Assembly: GCA_007121385.1 (NCBI GenBank)
Contig: SKLV01000098.1
Coordinates: 1 to 35,594, forward strand
Direction of reading: 5' to 3'
DNA length: 35,594 bases
Origin: Bdellovibrionales bacterium
Lineage (GTDB): Bacteria > Bdellovibrionota > Bdellovibrionia > Bdellovibrionales > UBA1609
Made by a program: the position numbers and the translations under genes. Positions 1 to 7,804 of the stretch are shown in pieces. The first letter of the stretch is position 1. Every line of letters starts with the position of its first letter. The notes under the pieces are model-generated. The model did not search any database, was not told the origin of the DNA, and saw only the letters and a list, made by a program, of their open reading frames with translations.

Positions 1-2808
1 CGTCAACCCAGTGCCTGTCGCCACATTGGTCACTGTTCCACCTGTTCCCGTGGCACTGATCTCAATTTGTCCGGCTGTGTGATTGATGGTTACCCCGGAA
101 CCGGCGGCAATGGACTTGTACTCCCCAGCATCTCCGGCATTGTTCACGCCCAACACCTGGTTGGAAGTGCCCAAAGACCCCAAACCTGTTCCGCCTTGAG
201 CCACCGGCAAGGTGCCGGTGGTGATCTTAGAGGCATCCAAATTGGGAATGTCATCCGCCACCAGAGAGCGGAAAGCAGGAGCCGCATCGCCACCTGAGGT
301 GGGACCGGCAAAAATCAAATTGGCACTCTGATCCACCAGCCCCAGGCCCAAAGTTCCAGATCCTGTCACAGGAGAGCCCGTCACAGAGAAAATCCCTGGA
401 GCTGAAAGCCCCACACTGGTCACAGAGCCCGCCGAAGCATCTCCGCAATCCCAGCGATCATTCACCGCGTTCCAAACCAGAACTTGGCCTGCCGTACAGT
501 CCACATTGTTTGGCCGGTAATCAAAGTACAGACCGGCTCCACTGGTGATCTTGTCCACAGACACTGAGGCAATCTTGGCGTCGGTCACAGCTCCATCGGC
601 AATCTTAGCTGTGATGACTGCATTGTCGGCCAAGCTGTAGGCCGCACAGCTCACCTGGTCATCCACGCTGCTGTAAGTGAGCATTTGTCCAGCTGGACAG
701 GAGCCAGACACATTGAAGAAGGCAGGGCTTCCCACTCCCGTGGAGCGGATATCATCGATCTGAAGAAGTCGAAAGCCCGGCGCTCCACTGGCCCCCGTGG
801 GAGCGGCAAAGACAGTGCGGGCATCCTGAGAGTTAAAGCCCAAAGTGATGTCTCCACTGGTGGTGATGGGGCCTCCACTTGAACTCATGTAACCTGGCAC
901 CGCGACACCCACAGAGGTCACTGTCCCACCTGTTCCCGTGGCACTGATTTCAATGCTGCCCGCGGTGGGATTGATGGTCACACCCGATCCAGCGGTGATG
1001 GACTTGTACTCCAGGGCGGTGGCGCCCACATTCACTCCCAAGACCTGGCTGGCTCCGCCCACGGCGGTTAAGCCGGTTCCTCCAGAACCCACAGGAACCG
1101 TGGGCAAGCGCCCCACAGGCAGAAGCCCAGAGGAGAGGTCAGAAGCATCGGTTGTGCCCACCACCTCCCAAACCGTACCAGTGTCGCGGAAGATTTGGCC
1201 AGTGTCCGTAGATATATAGAGGCGCCCTGCTGTGGCCGCGGCCGGACGATCGACCAGAACTCCCGACTGCACACTGGGGGTGTCGCCCAAATTTTGCACG
1301 GCATCGGTAATTCCATAGCCGCTGAGATTGGTGGGAGGAGAGGTCACTTTGGTCCAAGCCACAGAGTCAATTTTCTCGTTAGTCACGGCTCCATCTTTAA
1401 TATGATCGGTGCCTACAGCTCTTAAGGCATTATCGATAGCGCTGGAGGAGAGCTTAACCTCAGTCACCGCTCCATCGGCCAGCTGGGTGCTGCCCACGCC
1501 TCCATCGGCAATGCCCAATGTGCCCGTGGTGGTGATGGCCGGGTCGCCGGGCCCTGTGGTCATACCTGTACCCGGGCCCACCGAAGTCACCGTTCCACCG
1601 GAACCGGCGGCCCAAGTGGGCACTCCTCCCACTAAAGTCAAAAACTCCCCATCAGCCCCTGGAGCCAAAACTCCTGTGCCACCGGCCGTGGTGGTGACCA
1701 CTCCCCCCGCCACCAAAGAGGCCGGAGGCAGGGCAAAAAGAACTCGCACAGCCGCTCCATCCCAGTGGCGCACCTGACCGGAGTCTGAATTCGTCCACAT
1801 GGTCCCCACACAGAGCATTCCACAGGGTACTAAGTAGTTGGTGGCCAAGTCTGCCTCTTGAGCGTTGGTGTACATCCCCAGGCCCAAGACCCCTGGCAAA
1901 CTGACATTGGCGGCAAAGGCCGCATTTTGGTTTTGATCCAGAGTGAGAGCTGCATCACTTCCGGTGTAAAAGATCAATTGGTCACTGCCCTCACTGACGC
2001 GAATGCTGGCTCGGGGAGTGGCTCCGGACATAAAGTCAATGGAGCCTGTGCCCCCCTCCCCAGCCGTCATCTCCAAGCGAAAGCCCGGGCTGTCTTTGCG
2101 CACATGAATGTCATCGGCGGGAGTGGTGGTGCCCACCCCAATGGAGCCAGCCGTGTTAATATCCCCTGTAAAGTTATTGGGGACATCGGCATCGATACGA
2201 GCATAGCGCTCGTCGTGGTGGTGAAGAGCTCCGGCTGAACCTCCTCCGGTGAGAATCTCCAGATTGCCTTGAGTCACATTGGTGGAGACCTGAATCAAAT
2301 CATTGAGGGAGCGGCCCTGAAGCATCTGCGCATTGAGTGCAAAGGGGGCGGAGCCCACCGTCTGCATCTGTGGCAGAGCGTAGCCATCCACCACCACCTC
2401 GATCCTCCGCCAGTCGTTGAGACCGGGGTTGTAGGTGCCCGCACAAGAGTCGTCCAAAGCCAAAAGAGGATTGTTGCTGAACACCTGATCAAAGCTGTTT
2501 AAGGGCCCTGTGCGGTTGCCCGCTGCCCCCAGCAGAACAGAAAAAATTCCAAAGTCATTGGGAGTCACCAGCTGAGTGTCTTCGTAAATGTAACAGGCCC
2601 CCGCCGGAGGGTAGATGCGAAAATTGACCGTCACCTCATAGTTGACCGTGTTTCCTGAAAAATCCGTCACCCGCCCCTGAAAGGGCAAGAGAGTGGGCAA
2701 AGCCAATACGGGAGCCGAAAGCAAAAACAAACCCAAGCTCAGGCTCAAGACAGCCGTGAAGTGAGCCCGGCGATTTGAAAGAGAAAATGTGTTTTGCCTA
2801 ATCCCCAT
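1..2808 (-). CDS. Secreted tail-fibre-like repeat protein (partial, C-terminus outside window)
   Basis: An open frame of 936 codons without a stop runs from the ATG at 2808 off the left edge. Residues 1-36 form a signal peptide: basic start, hydrophobic stretch LSLSLGLFLL, cleavage near SAPVLA. The next ~100 residues are a compact domain (around LPFQGRVTDFSGN and FRIYPPAG) seen at the start of many surface proteins of this kind. Near residue 195 is HHHDERY, a motif typical of phage and bacterial tail-fibre proteins. After residue ~400 the chain is Gly/Thr/Ser-rich with GGTVTSVG motifs near residues 410, 627, 793 and 925, and the classic fibre phrase GTLPVAQGGTG near residue 860. The ATG overlaps the stop of the upstream lipoprotein by 11 nt, so the two are probably one operon. 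By analogy I expect an S74-type chaperone/peptidase C-terminus beyond the edge, but it is not visible. Likely a cell-surface fibre or adhesin; function is inferred. Confidence 0.8.
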   Translation of the reverse strand, partial: MGIRQNTFSLSNRRAHFTAVLSLSLGLFLLSAPVLALPTLLPFQGRVTDFSGNTVNYEVTVNFRIYPPAGACYIYEDTQLVTPNDFGIFSVLLGAAGNRTGPLNSFDQVFSNNPLLALDDSCAGTYNPGLNDWRRIEVVVDGYALPQMQTVGSAPFALNAQMLQGRSLNDLIQVSTNVTQGNLEILTGGGSAGALHHHDERYARIDADVPNNFTGDINTAGSIGVGTTTPADDIHVRKDSPGFRLEMTAGEGGTGSIDFMSGATPRASIRVSEGSDQLIFYTGSDAALTLDQNQNAAFAANVSLPGVLGLGMYTNAQEADLATNYLVPCGMLCVGTMWTNSDSGQVRHWDGAAVRVLFALPPASLVAGGVVTTTAGGTGVLAPGADGEFLTLVGGVPTWAAGSGGTVTSVGPGTGMTTGPGDPAITTTGTLGIADGGVGSTQLADGAVTEVKLSSSAIDNALRAVGTDHIKDGAVTNEKIDSVAWTKVTSPPTNLSGYGITDAVQNLGDTPSVQSGVLVDRPAAATAGRLYISTDTGQIFRDTGTVWEVVGTTDASDLSSGLLPVGRLPTVPVGSGGTGLTAVGGASQVLGVNVGATALEYKSITAGSGVTINPTAGSIEISATGTGGTVTSVGVAVPGYMSSSGGPITTSGDITLGFNSQDARTVFAAPTGASGAPGFRLLQIDDIRSTGVGSPAFFNVSGSCPAGQMLTYSSVDDQVSCAAYSLADNAVITAKIADGAVTDAKIASVSVDKITSGAGLYFDYRPNNVDCTAGQVLVWNAVNDRWDCGDASAGSVTSVGLSAPGIFSVTGSPVTGSGTLGLGLVDQSANLIFAGPTSGGDAAPAFRSLVADDIPNLDASKITTGTLPVAQGGTGLGSLGTSNQVLGVNNAGDAGEYKSIAAGSGVTINHTAGQIEISATGTGGTVTNVATGTGLT

Positions 2809-3370
2809 AGACAATCCCCGTGGTGTGTAAATGAACTTTGAAGTTGTCCGCCGGATGAGGAGGAGCTCCGCTAAAGGTCGAAGGCATGGTCATCACGAGG
2901 CGAGGCTCTGTGGCCGAACCCCTAGGAGAAGCACTGGAGGTCACCAGATTCAGCAGAGGCCCCGTGGGCGGGATCACCAAGCGCACATTGGCTCTGGCAA
3001 AATCCGTAAAGGCAAAGCGAGTTCCCGCCCGCACCCAGACCTCCTCTAGAAAAGTCACAAAAATATCAAAGCCATATTGGCCGTTGGCGGGGCATCCTCC
3101 GGGAATGTCAATCCACTCCCCCCCCTGGTTCAGAGAGTACTGGAGTCCATTGGAATTGGGATCGCAGGTCCCCTGCACGGTAAACAAATTGGTGCTGGTG
3201 GACAAATTGCTCACCGCCTCTCCCATAATGGTGGGCATACGAGTGACAATGATTTCCCGAACCTCGGGATCCTTAGAGCGCGAACAGCCCCAAAAAGTGG
3301 AACTCAATAAAGCAACAAAAACTGTTGATATTATGGAAATCCTATTTTTTGGTCCCTTGCCCACAAACAC
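2798..3370 (-). CDS. Hypothetical lipoprotein upstream of fibre protein
   Basis: 190-residue protein with a GTG start preceded by GAGGAAAG five bases upstream. The N-terminus has basic residues (GKGPKNR), a hydrophobic segment (ISIISTVFVALLSS) and a Cys at residue 29 in STFWGC, which fits a lipobox loosely. The mature part contains CDPNSNGLQYSLNQGGEW and a Pro-rich end and resembles short Ig-like or fibre-associated beta domains; I do not recognise a named family. It is followed with an 11-nt overlap by the large fibre-like gene, so co-translation is likely and the lipoprotein may anchor or assist that protein at the outer membrane. The role is inference; the lipoprotein call rests on the signal sequence alone. 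Confidence 0.7.
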   Translation of the reverse strand: MFVGKGPKNRISIISTVFVALLSSTFWGCSRSKDPEVREIIVTRMPTIMGEAVSNLSTSTNLFTVQGTCDPNSNGLQYSLNQGGEWIDIPGGCPANGQYGFDIFVTFLEEVWVRAGTRFAFTDFARANVRLVIPPTGPLLNLVTSSASPRGSATEPRLVMTMPSTFSGAPPHPADNFKVHLHTTGIVYGD

Positions 3371-3411
3371 TGCCTTTCCTCAAAAAAAACCTTTTGGTTT
3401 CAACAGGTTCT

Positions 3412-3440
3412 TTATCGGCACAAAGGGGTTAAAAACTTGA
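3412..3440 (-). promoter_or_regulatory. Possible sigma-28 (FliA)-type promoter
   Basis: On the minus strand the -10 region reads GCCGATAA (3419-3412), identical to the sigma-28 consensus. Upstream is TCAAGTTT (3440-3433), one change from TAAAGTTT. The gap between them is 13 nt rather than the usual 11, so the match is imperfect. A start of transcription near 3405 would leave about 35 nt before the GTG at 3370. Confidence 0.4.
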
Positions 3441-3472
3441 GGAGCGCGAAGCGTTATTTGAAAAAATTAAAC

Positions 3473-3513
3473 AAAAAATCTCACTTTAGACCAGTTTAGG
3501 TGACCCAAACCGA
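3473..3513 (-). terminator. Probable intrinsic terminator after the agmatinase-like gene
   Basis: Just after the TAA of the upstream gene the minus strand can fold GGTTTGGG-TCA-CCTAAACT into a stem of about ten pairs with some G-U. A run of six T follows about a dozen bases later. It separates the enzyme gene from the lipoprotein/fibre unit. The T-run is further from the stem than in ideal terminators. Confidence 0.4.
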
Positions 3514-3517
3514 GACT

Positions 3518-4447
3518 TTAGAAGAGGTGAAGGATCTCAAAAAGAGAATCCACCGCAGCCAAAGCTGTGATCTCGGAGGAGTCAAAAGGAGGAGAGACCT
3601 CCACCACATCGGCCCCCACCAACTGTCCTATTTTGAGGGAGCGGAAAATTTTCTGGGTCTCGTAGGTGGTGAGTCCCCCCACCACGGGAGTCCCTGTGCC
3701 GGGAGCATAGGCGGGGTCCAAGCAGTCAATATCAAAGCTGACGTAGGTGGGCCCCTGATCAAAGACGGGCAGGTTTTGCAAAAAACTGTCCAGCCCCTGC
3801 TGACGAAGATCGTCCACAGTGAAGACTTGAATTCCATGTTGGCGCACAAAATCCAAATCCGAACCTGAGGCCAAGGGTCCACGGATGCCCAGCTGCACAC
3901 TGCGGGTGGGTTCAATCAGCCCCTCATTCACGGCATGGCGAACAAAGGCCCCATGGTGAAACTCGCAGCCCCAAGCGGCTGGATAGGTGTCCAGGTGAGC
4001 ATCAAAATGAATGAGATTTAACTTTTGCCCCCACTGCTGCCGCAAGACTCTGAGCAAAGGCAGAGTGATGGAGTGATCTCCCCCAACCGCCACAAAGCAC
4101 TTTCCTTTTTGCACTATGGGAGAAAAAAAATCCTGTATCCTCTGGTAGGTTTGCTCCTGATCGATAGGCACAGTGGGACAGTCCCCCACATCGGCCACCT
4201 TGAGCCGCTCAAAAAGGTCCACACCGCGCCCCATATGAAAGCCCCGTCCTAGAGAGGAGACTTCACGAATGCGAGAGGGGGCGAAGCGAGCTCCAGGCCG
4301 GTAGGAGACGGCTCCATCGTAGGGCACTCCAACCAGAGCCACTTGGTGGTCAGCCTCTGGAGCCACATGGGGCAGACGAAAGAAAGTTTTGATTCCAGAA
4401 AATCTGGGAAATTCCCGCCCGCTGAGAGGTCTAAAGTCGTTGGCCAT
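3518..4447 (-). CDS. speB: Agmatinase/arginase-family ureohydrolase
   Basis: 309 residues, the usual size for SpeB-type enzymes, which hydrolyse agmatine (or a related guanidino compound) to putrescine and urea using two Mn ions in the cytoplasm. The metal-binding signatures are intact: GGDHS at 122-126, DAHLD at 149-153 and SFDIDCLDPAYAPGTG starting at 237. The following GTPVVGG is also typical. The frame ends just before a likely terminator. There is no good Shine-Dalgarno sequence before the ATG; a TATAAC box lies only ten bases upstream, so the mRNA may be nearly leaderless. Family membership is secure. The exact substrate (agmatine, arginine, guanidinobutyrate, formiminoglutamate) cannot be fixed by sequence alone, and no neighbouring polyamine gene helps. 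Confidence 0.85.
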   Translation of the reverse strand: MANDFRPLSGREFPRFSGIKTFFRLPHVAPEADHQVALVGVPYDGAVSYRPGARFAPSRIREVSSLGRGFHMGRGVDLFERLKVADVGDCPTVPIDQEQTYQRIQDFFSPIVQKGKCFVAVGGDHSITLPLLRVLRQQWGQKLNLIHFDAHLDTYPAAWGCEFHHGAFVRHAVNEGLIEPTRSVQLGIRGPLASGSDLDFVRQHGIQVFTVDDLRQQGLDSFLQNLPVFDQGPTYVSFDIDCLDPAYAPGTGTPVVGGLTTYETQKIFRSLKIGQLVGADVVEVSPPFDSSEITALAAVDSLFEILHLF

Positions 4448-4456
4448 AGAACTTTG

Positions 4457-4485
4457 GTTATAAGTCGTCTTTGGGAAGATGACCA
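4457..4485 (-). promoter_or_regulatory. Candidate sigma-70 promoter for agmatinase-like gene
   Basis: Minus strand TGGTCA (4485-4480), 17 nt, TATAAC (4462-4457). The -10 box ends ten bases before the ATG at 4447, so a transcript would start within a few bases of the start codon. This fits the absence of a ribosome binding site there. Confidence 0.35.
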
Positions 4486-4495
4486 GTGCTTAAAG

Positions 4496-5029
4496 CTAAA
4501 ACTTTCCCGAGCGCCGCCCCACCCACCAATGAATGGGACCCTGGCCATCCATGGGTTTGAGACCAAATTTTTCCCGTTGATCTTCCAAAGAGGAGAGGAT
4601 GCGTCCCCTCTCTCCCTGCTCAATATGGCGGCGCCGGGCCACGACCTCGGAGAGGACAAACTCGATACTGGCCGGCTTGAGTTCGGCCACCACCCAAGTG
4701 AGGCTCTGGATGGAGGCCTCTCCCCGGGGCTCTGACCAAAGGAGCATCTCCACAAGAGGCCGATCATTGACTTCACGGAAGCGAACAGAGACCCACTCCA
4801 CGGCCGGCCCCTGCAGAGGCATATCGGCCAGAGCTCGCCAGGTCCCATCGTGGACCAAGAGAGTCTGGGCCCGAATATGAATGCGCAGCCTCTCCCACTG
4901 CAACAGACAGTCGCGGGAGTTCAGTTGCTCTGAGGTGCAGCTCAAAGCGGTCGATCGCCCCTGCACAGTGTGGGCAGCCAAAGCCAAAGCGGAAAGGACA
5001 AGGGTGGAGACAAAAATGACTTTCAACAT
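4496..5029 (-). CDS. Hypothetical secreted protein
   Basis: 177 residues when started at the ATG at 5029. That start is chosen because GGAGGG sits four bases upstream and gives a clean signal peptide (MLKVIFVSTLVLSALALA, cleavage near AHTVQG). The frame itself stays open to an ATG at 5098, but that would overlap the divergent mutY start and has no matching signal sequence. The mature protein has a Cys pair (CTSEQLNSRDC), no membrane segments and an even mix of charged residues; it ends GRRSGKF. No family recognised. It lies divergent from mutY with about 59 bases between starts, and upstream of the agmatinase-like gene, which seems to have its own promoter. Confidence 0.65.
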   Translation of the reverse strand: MLKVIFVSTLVLSALALAAHTVQGRSTALSCTSEQLNSRDCLLQWERLRIHIRAQTLLVHDGTWRALADMPLQGPAVEWVSVRFREVNDRPLVEMLLWSEPRGEASIQSLTWVVAELKPASIEFVLSEVVARRRHIEQGERGRILSSLEDQREKFGLKPMDGQGPIHWWVGRRSGKF

Positions 5030-5088
5030 AGCCCTCCATCGGTCTTGTTTCTTGAAAAATAAAGTCCAGAGGGGTAGGGCTTTCAGGA

Positions 5089-6093
5089 ATGAAGTCATAC
5101 ACTCAGCACCTCCCGACTTTGGTCCAATGGTATGAAGAGAACAAAAGAGATTTGCCTTGGCGGCAAACTAAAGACCCCTACCGCATTTGGATTTCTGAAA
5201 CCATGCTCCAGCAGACAACCTCAAGGGCGGTGATCCCCTACTACAATAATTTTATTACACAATTTCCGAACTTAAAAAGCCTGGCCCAGGCTCCTCTAGA
5301 GCAGGTCTACAGAGCCTGGGCCGGACTGGGCTACTATTCTCGAGCCCGCAATCTTCATCGGGCCGCCCAACTGCTGGCCACAAACAGCGAATTCCCCCAA
5401 AGCCATGTGGAACTGCTCAAACTTCCTGGCTTTGGCCCCTACACCTCAAGAGCTGTGGCCTCCTTGGCTTTTGCCGAACCTGTGGGTGTTCTCGATGGCA
5501 ATGTGATTCGAGTGCTCTCTCGCTGGCTCAACCAACCCGTGGCTTGGTGGACCCAAGCCGGGCGAAAACTTTTGCAACAGGAGATCGATCAATGGGCTCA
5601 ACAGGACTTTAGTCCGGCCATAGTGAATCAAGCTGTGATGGAGCTGGGAGCCACGCTCTGCTCTCCCCGCAGCCCCAGCTGCTGGAGCTGCCCCCTGAGG
5701 TCCTCCTGCCGGGCCTATCAAGGGGACCAGGTTCACCTTCTGCCCCTTGCAAAGCCCAAAAGGCCCAAGGAGATTTGGCACTGGCAAGTGCAAATTTTTG
5801 AACATCGCAACAACATCGCCATTTTAAAGAACCACTATGCCCCCTTTTTGCGCCAGCAGTGGATTTTTCCAGGAAAAGTTAAAAAATTGGCGACCCCCCC
5901 TAAGACTTATCATTTTCGCCACAGCATCACCCACCATGATATTTTCGTGACCCTAAGACCTCCTCAACCTACAATTGAAAAGTGGGTGGAGAATGAAGCC
6001 CAGTGGATTCCAAAGGAAGACTTGGCTTCCTGGAACCCAGCCTCACTTTTGCGCAAGGCTCTCCAGACAAACAGTGGAGGCCATGGAGAATGA
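5089..6093 (+). CDS. mutY: A/G-specific adenine DNA glycosylase
   Basis: 334 residues. MutY removes adenine mispaired with 8-oxoguanine in base-excision repair. Visible features: WISETMLQQT with catalytic Glu37, the helix-hairpin-helix LPGFGPYTSRAV at 112-123, and GVLDGNVIRV with catalytic Asp136. An iron-sulphur loop has Cys191, Cys198, Cys201 and Cys207 in the C-X6-C-X2-C-X5-C pattern. The C-terminal NUDIX-like domain, which reads 8-oxoG, spans roughly 230-330 and includes FPGKVKKL and HSITHHDI. The ATG follows CAGGA closely, and the end is four bases before the TTG of a TolB-like lipoprotein gene, so they are likely co-transcribed. Confidence 0.95.
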   Translation: MKSYTQHLPTLVQWYEENKRDLPWRQTKDPYRIWISETMLQQTTSRAVIPYYNNFITQFPNLKSLAQAPLEQVYRAWAGLGYYSRARNLHRAAQLLATNSEFPQSHVELLKLPGFGPYTSRAVASLAFAEPVGVLDGNVIRVLSRWLNQPVAWWTQAGRKLLQQEIDQWAQQDFSPAIVNQAVMELGATLCSPRSPSCWSCPLRSSCRAYQGDQVHLLPLAKPKRPKEIWHWQVQIFEHRNNIAILKNHYAPFLRQQWIFPGKVKKLATPPKTYHFRHSITHHDIFVTLRPPQPTIEKWVENEAQWIPKEDLASWNPASLLRKALQTNSGGHGE

Positions 6094-6096
6094 ACA

Positions 6097-7215
6097 TTGA
6101 CTCAAAACAAAGCAATAAAGACATTAACAATAAAAACATTGGGACTCAGTTTTCTCGGAGGACTTCTACTCTTTGGCCTTTTATCTTCCGGATGTCAGAA
6201 CTTTCGCTCGCAAAAGTCCCATCAAGAGGGCCGAGCCCTGCCTCTGCCCCCCAAGGGCTTTAAGCCATCCCCCATTCGTCTGTTGATTGACTTGGAAAAC
6301 AGTGAACAGGCTCAGTTCTCTCCCGATGGAGAGAGACTTCTCTTTATGAGCCGCCAACTTTCCCAGCACCATCAAGCTCAAGTCTACGAATACAATATTG
6401 CTCAAAAAAGAAAGCGGCGGATTACTTTTCAGGATGGAGAAATCCTCTACCCCAATTATCATCCCAGCAAAGATTTGATTCTCTATGCCAGCACAACAGA
6501 TGAGATCAAAGAAAACCCCAAATACATCCAGCGAGCCCTGCAGCGCCTGCAGAACTCTGAAGAGGAAGTGAAGGAGCCCTCAGCCTCTCTGCCCTGGGAG
6601 GACCAGCCTTTTGAGATCTATTCGAGCCTGAGAAATGGCGAAGAGATCCGCCGCTGGACGCGATCTCCCGGTTACGATGGTGAGCCTCGCTTTCACCCCC
6701 TTCAGGACAAAATTGTCTTTTCCTCCCTGCGGTCGGGCTCTTTGCAAATCTACCGCCAAGTGGGGCCCCAAGGCCGCCCTCAACTGGTTTGGGGCGCTCC
6801 AGAACTGCACCAAACTGAACCTCGATTTTCACCCTCTGACGAAAGCTTAATTTGGGTCCAATTGAGCCAAGATCTTAAGACCAGTCAGATCGTGCGGCAG
6901 AGCTCTCCCCAACAAGACCCCGAACCCCTAACCTCTGGGAGCTTTATCCACCGCCAGCCTGAATTTAGTCCTGATGGCGAAAAGTTGATTTTTAGTTCTA
7001 ACCGCGGAGATGGAGAGACCTTTCAGATCTACACCCTCAATATCGAGACAGGTTGCCTCAAAAGGCTGACCTACACCAACTCCAACCAATTTTACCCCCG
7101 GTGGAGCCCGGATCAAAAGCAAGTGGTCTTTCACTCTGACGAGAGTGGAAAGAATAGGATTTATATGATGGAGTACAGAGCTCCAGAGGACTGTGAGGAG
7201 AGTGATGAATCTTAA
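6097..7215 (+). CDS. TolB-like beta-propeller lipoprotein
   Basis: 372 residues from a TTG start; TGGAG lies eight bases upstream and no in-frame ATG is available. The signal sequence ends in the lipobox LLSSGC with Cys33, so it is a predicted lipoprotein rather than a free periplasmic TolB. From about residue 60 there are repeated PD40/WD40-like blades with the phrase F-SPDGE-L-F or its variants: AQFSPDGERLLF, NYHPSKDLILYAS, PRFHPLQDKIVFSS, PEFSPDGEKLIFSSNR, PRWSPDQKQVVFHS. Such propellers occur in TolB, which works with Pal at the outer membrane, and in many Bdellovibrionota lipoproteins. No tolQRA or pal neighbours are seen, so a Tol role is not shown. It overlaps the next gene by 11 nt. 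Confidence 0.8.
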   Translation: MTQNKAIKTLTIKTLGLSFLGGLLLFGLLSSGCQNFRSQKSHQEGRALPLPPKGFKPSPIRLLIDLENSEQAQFSPDGERLLFMSRQLSQHHQAQVYEYNIAQKRKRRITFQDGEILYPNYHPSKDLILYASTTDEIKENPKYIQRALQRLQNSEEEVKEPSASLPWEDQPFEIYSSLRNGEEIRRWTRSPGYDGEPRFHPLQDKIVFSSLRSGSLQIYRQVGPQGRPQLVWGAPELHQTEPRFSPSDESLIWVQLSQDLKTSQIVRQSSPQQDPEPLTSGSFIHRQPEFSPDGEKLIFSSNRGDGETFQIYTLNIETGCLKRLTYTNSNQFYPRWSPDQKQVVFHSDESGKNRIYMMEYRAPEDCEESDES

Positions 7216-7762
7216 GTCTCTTTTCGTAAGCTTTGTTCTCCTGGGCCCCCTTCTCCTGTTAAGCTTTTTGGGCTGGACTCTCCCTCGGCCCCTCAGCCTG
7301 GAGCAGGGCCAATTTGTCTCCCCCACTCTGGGTTTTCAGATCTCTGCAGGTCAGAGTGGTTGGCGGCTTGAGGCCCCCCCAGAGAGCTTGCCGAGCATTG
7401 TGACCATTTTTAAATCTCCTCAGCCCCAGACTGGCTTGCCCGCCACAGCCACAGTGAGAGTGGATCATTTGGAAAGCCCTTTAACTCTAGCCCAGTATGT
7501 CCGACGATGGATGCAAGACTATCACCGCTTTGGTTTTGATATTTTGCAAAATCAGCCCATCCGAGTGGAAGGGCAAGAGGCCTTTCTCCTGGATCTCTTG
7601 CACCGTGAAGAAGAGCGACAGCTGAGACAGATTGTGTTTGTAAAAGAAAAGACAGCGGTGATCCTTACCTGCAGGGATCAGCAGTCGAATTTCAACCAAA
7701 GCTTACCCGCCTGCAATGAAATCGCCCGCCAGTTTCGCTGGCTCAGCTCATCAGCTCAGTGA
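7205..7762 (+). CDS. Hypothetical secreted or membrane-anchored protein, PsbP/DcrB-like fold possible
   Basis: 185 residues from the ATG at 7205, chosen because AGGAG lies four bases upstream; the frame is open a few codons further to a GTG. A hydrophobic segment (LFVSFVLLGPLLLLSFLGW) follows a short basic start and could be a signal peptide or anchor. The mature part (FVSPTLGFQISAG..., RVEGQEAFLLDL, IVFVKEKTAVILTC) has the order of elements of PsbP/DcrB-like proteins: a GF-I-P opening, then V-G-A--L, then a V--L-TC strand. That is a weak similarity judgement. It is translationally coupled to the TolB-like lipoprotein (11-nt overlap), suggesting an envelope role. It faces the DEAD-box helicase gene across a shared hairpin. 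Confidence 0.7.
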   Translation: MNLKSLFVSFVLLGPLLLLSFLGWTLPRPLSLEQGQFVSPTLGFQISAGQSGWRLEAPPESLPSIVTIFKSPQPQTGLPATATVRVDHLESPLTLAQYVRRWMQDYHRFGFDILQNQPIRVEGQEAFLLDLLHREEERQLRQIVFVKEKTAVILTCRDQQSNFNQSLPACNEIARQFRWLSSSAQ

Positions 7763-7773
7763 GCCCGAAATAC

Positions 7774-7804
7774 AATAAGCCTTAAGCTTGCCCTGAGCCT
7801 TATT
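7774..7804. terminator. Bidirectional hairpin between convergent genes
   Basis: AATAAG at 7774-7779 pairs with CTTATT at 7799-7804, and the inner CTTA pairs with TGAG after one C-C mismatch. It lies between the plus-strand gene ending at 7762 and the minus-strand gene ending at 7800, where a two-way terminator is expected. The T-runs are short. Confidence 0.45.

Noticed and set aside
1409-1777. Plus-strand open frames of up to 126 codons within 1-2500
   Set aside because: They are shadows of the long minus-strand repeat gene: Pro/Val/Thr-rich composition mirrors its Gly/Thr codons and none has a ribosome binding site.
1-2808. Tail-fibre phrases suggested a prophage
   Set aside because: The protein has a clear bacterial signal peptide, overlaps a lipoprotein gene, and no capsid, tail, integrase or lysis gene is in the window.
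5030-5098. N-terminal extension of the small secreted protein to 5098
   Set aside because: It would overlap the mutY start, lacks a ribosome binding site, and hides the signal peptide that begins at 5029 behind GGAGGG.
5774-5798. TTGGCAC followed by TGC in mutY looked like a sigma-54 promoter
   Set aside because: GG and GC are 11 bases apart instead of 10, and the site is inside mutY with no gene start after it.
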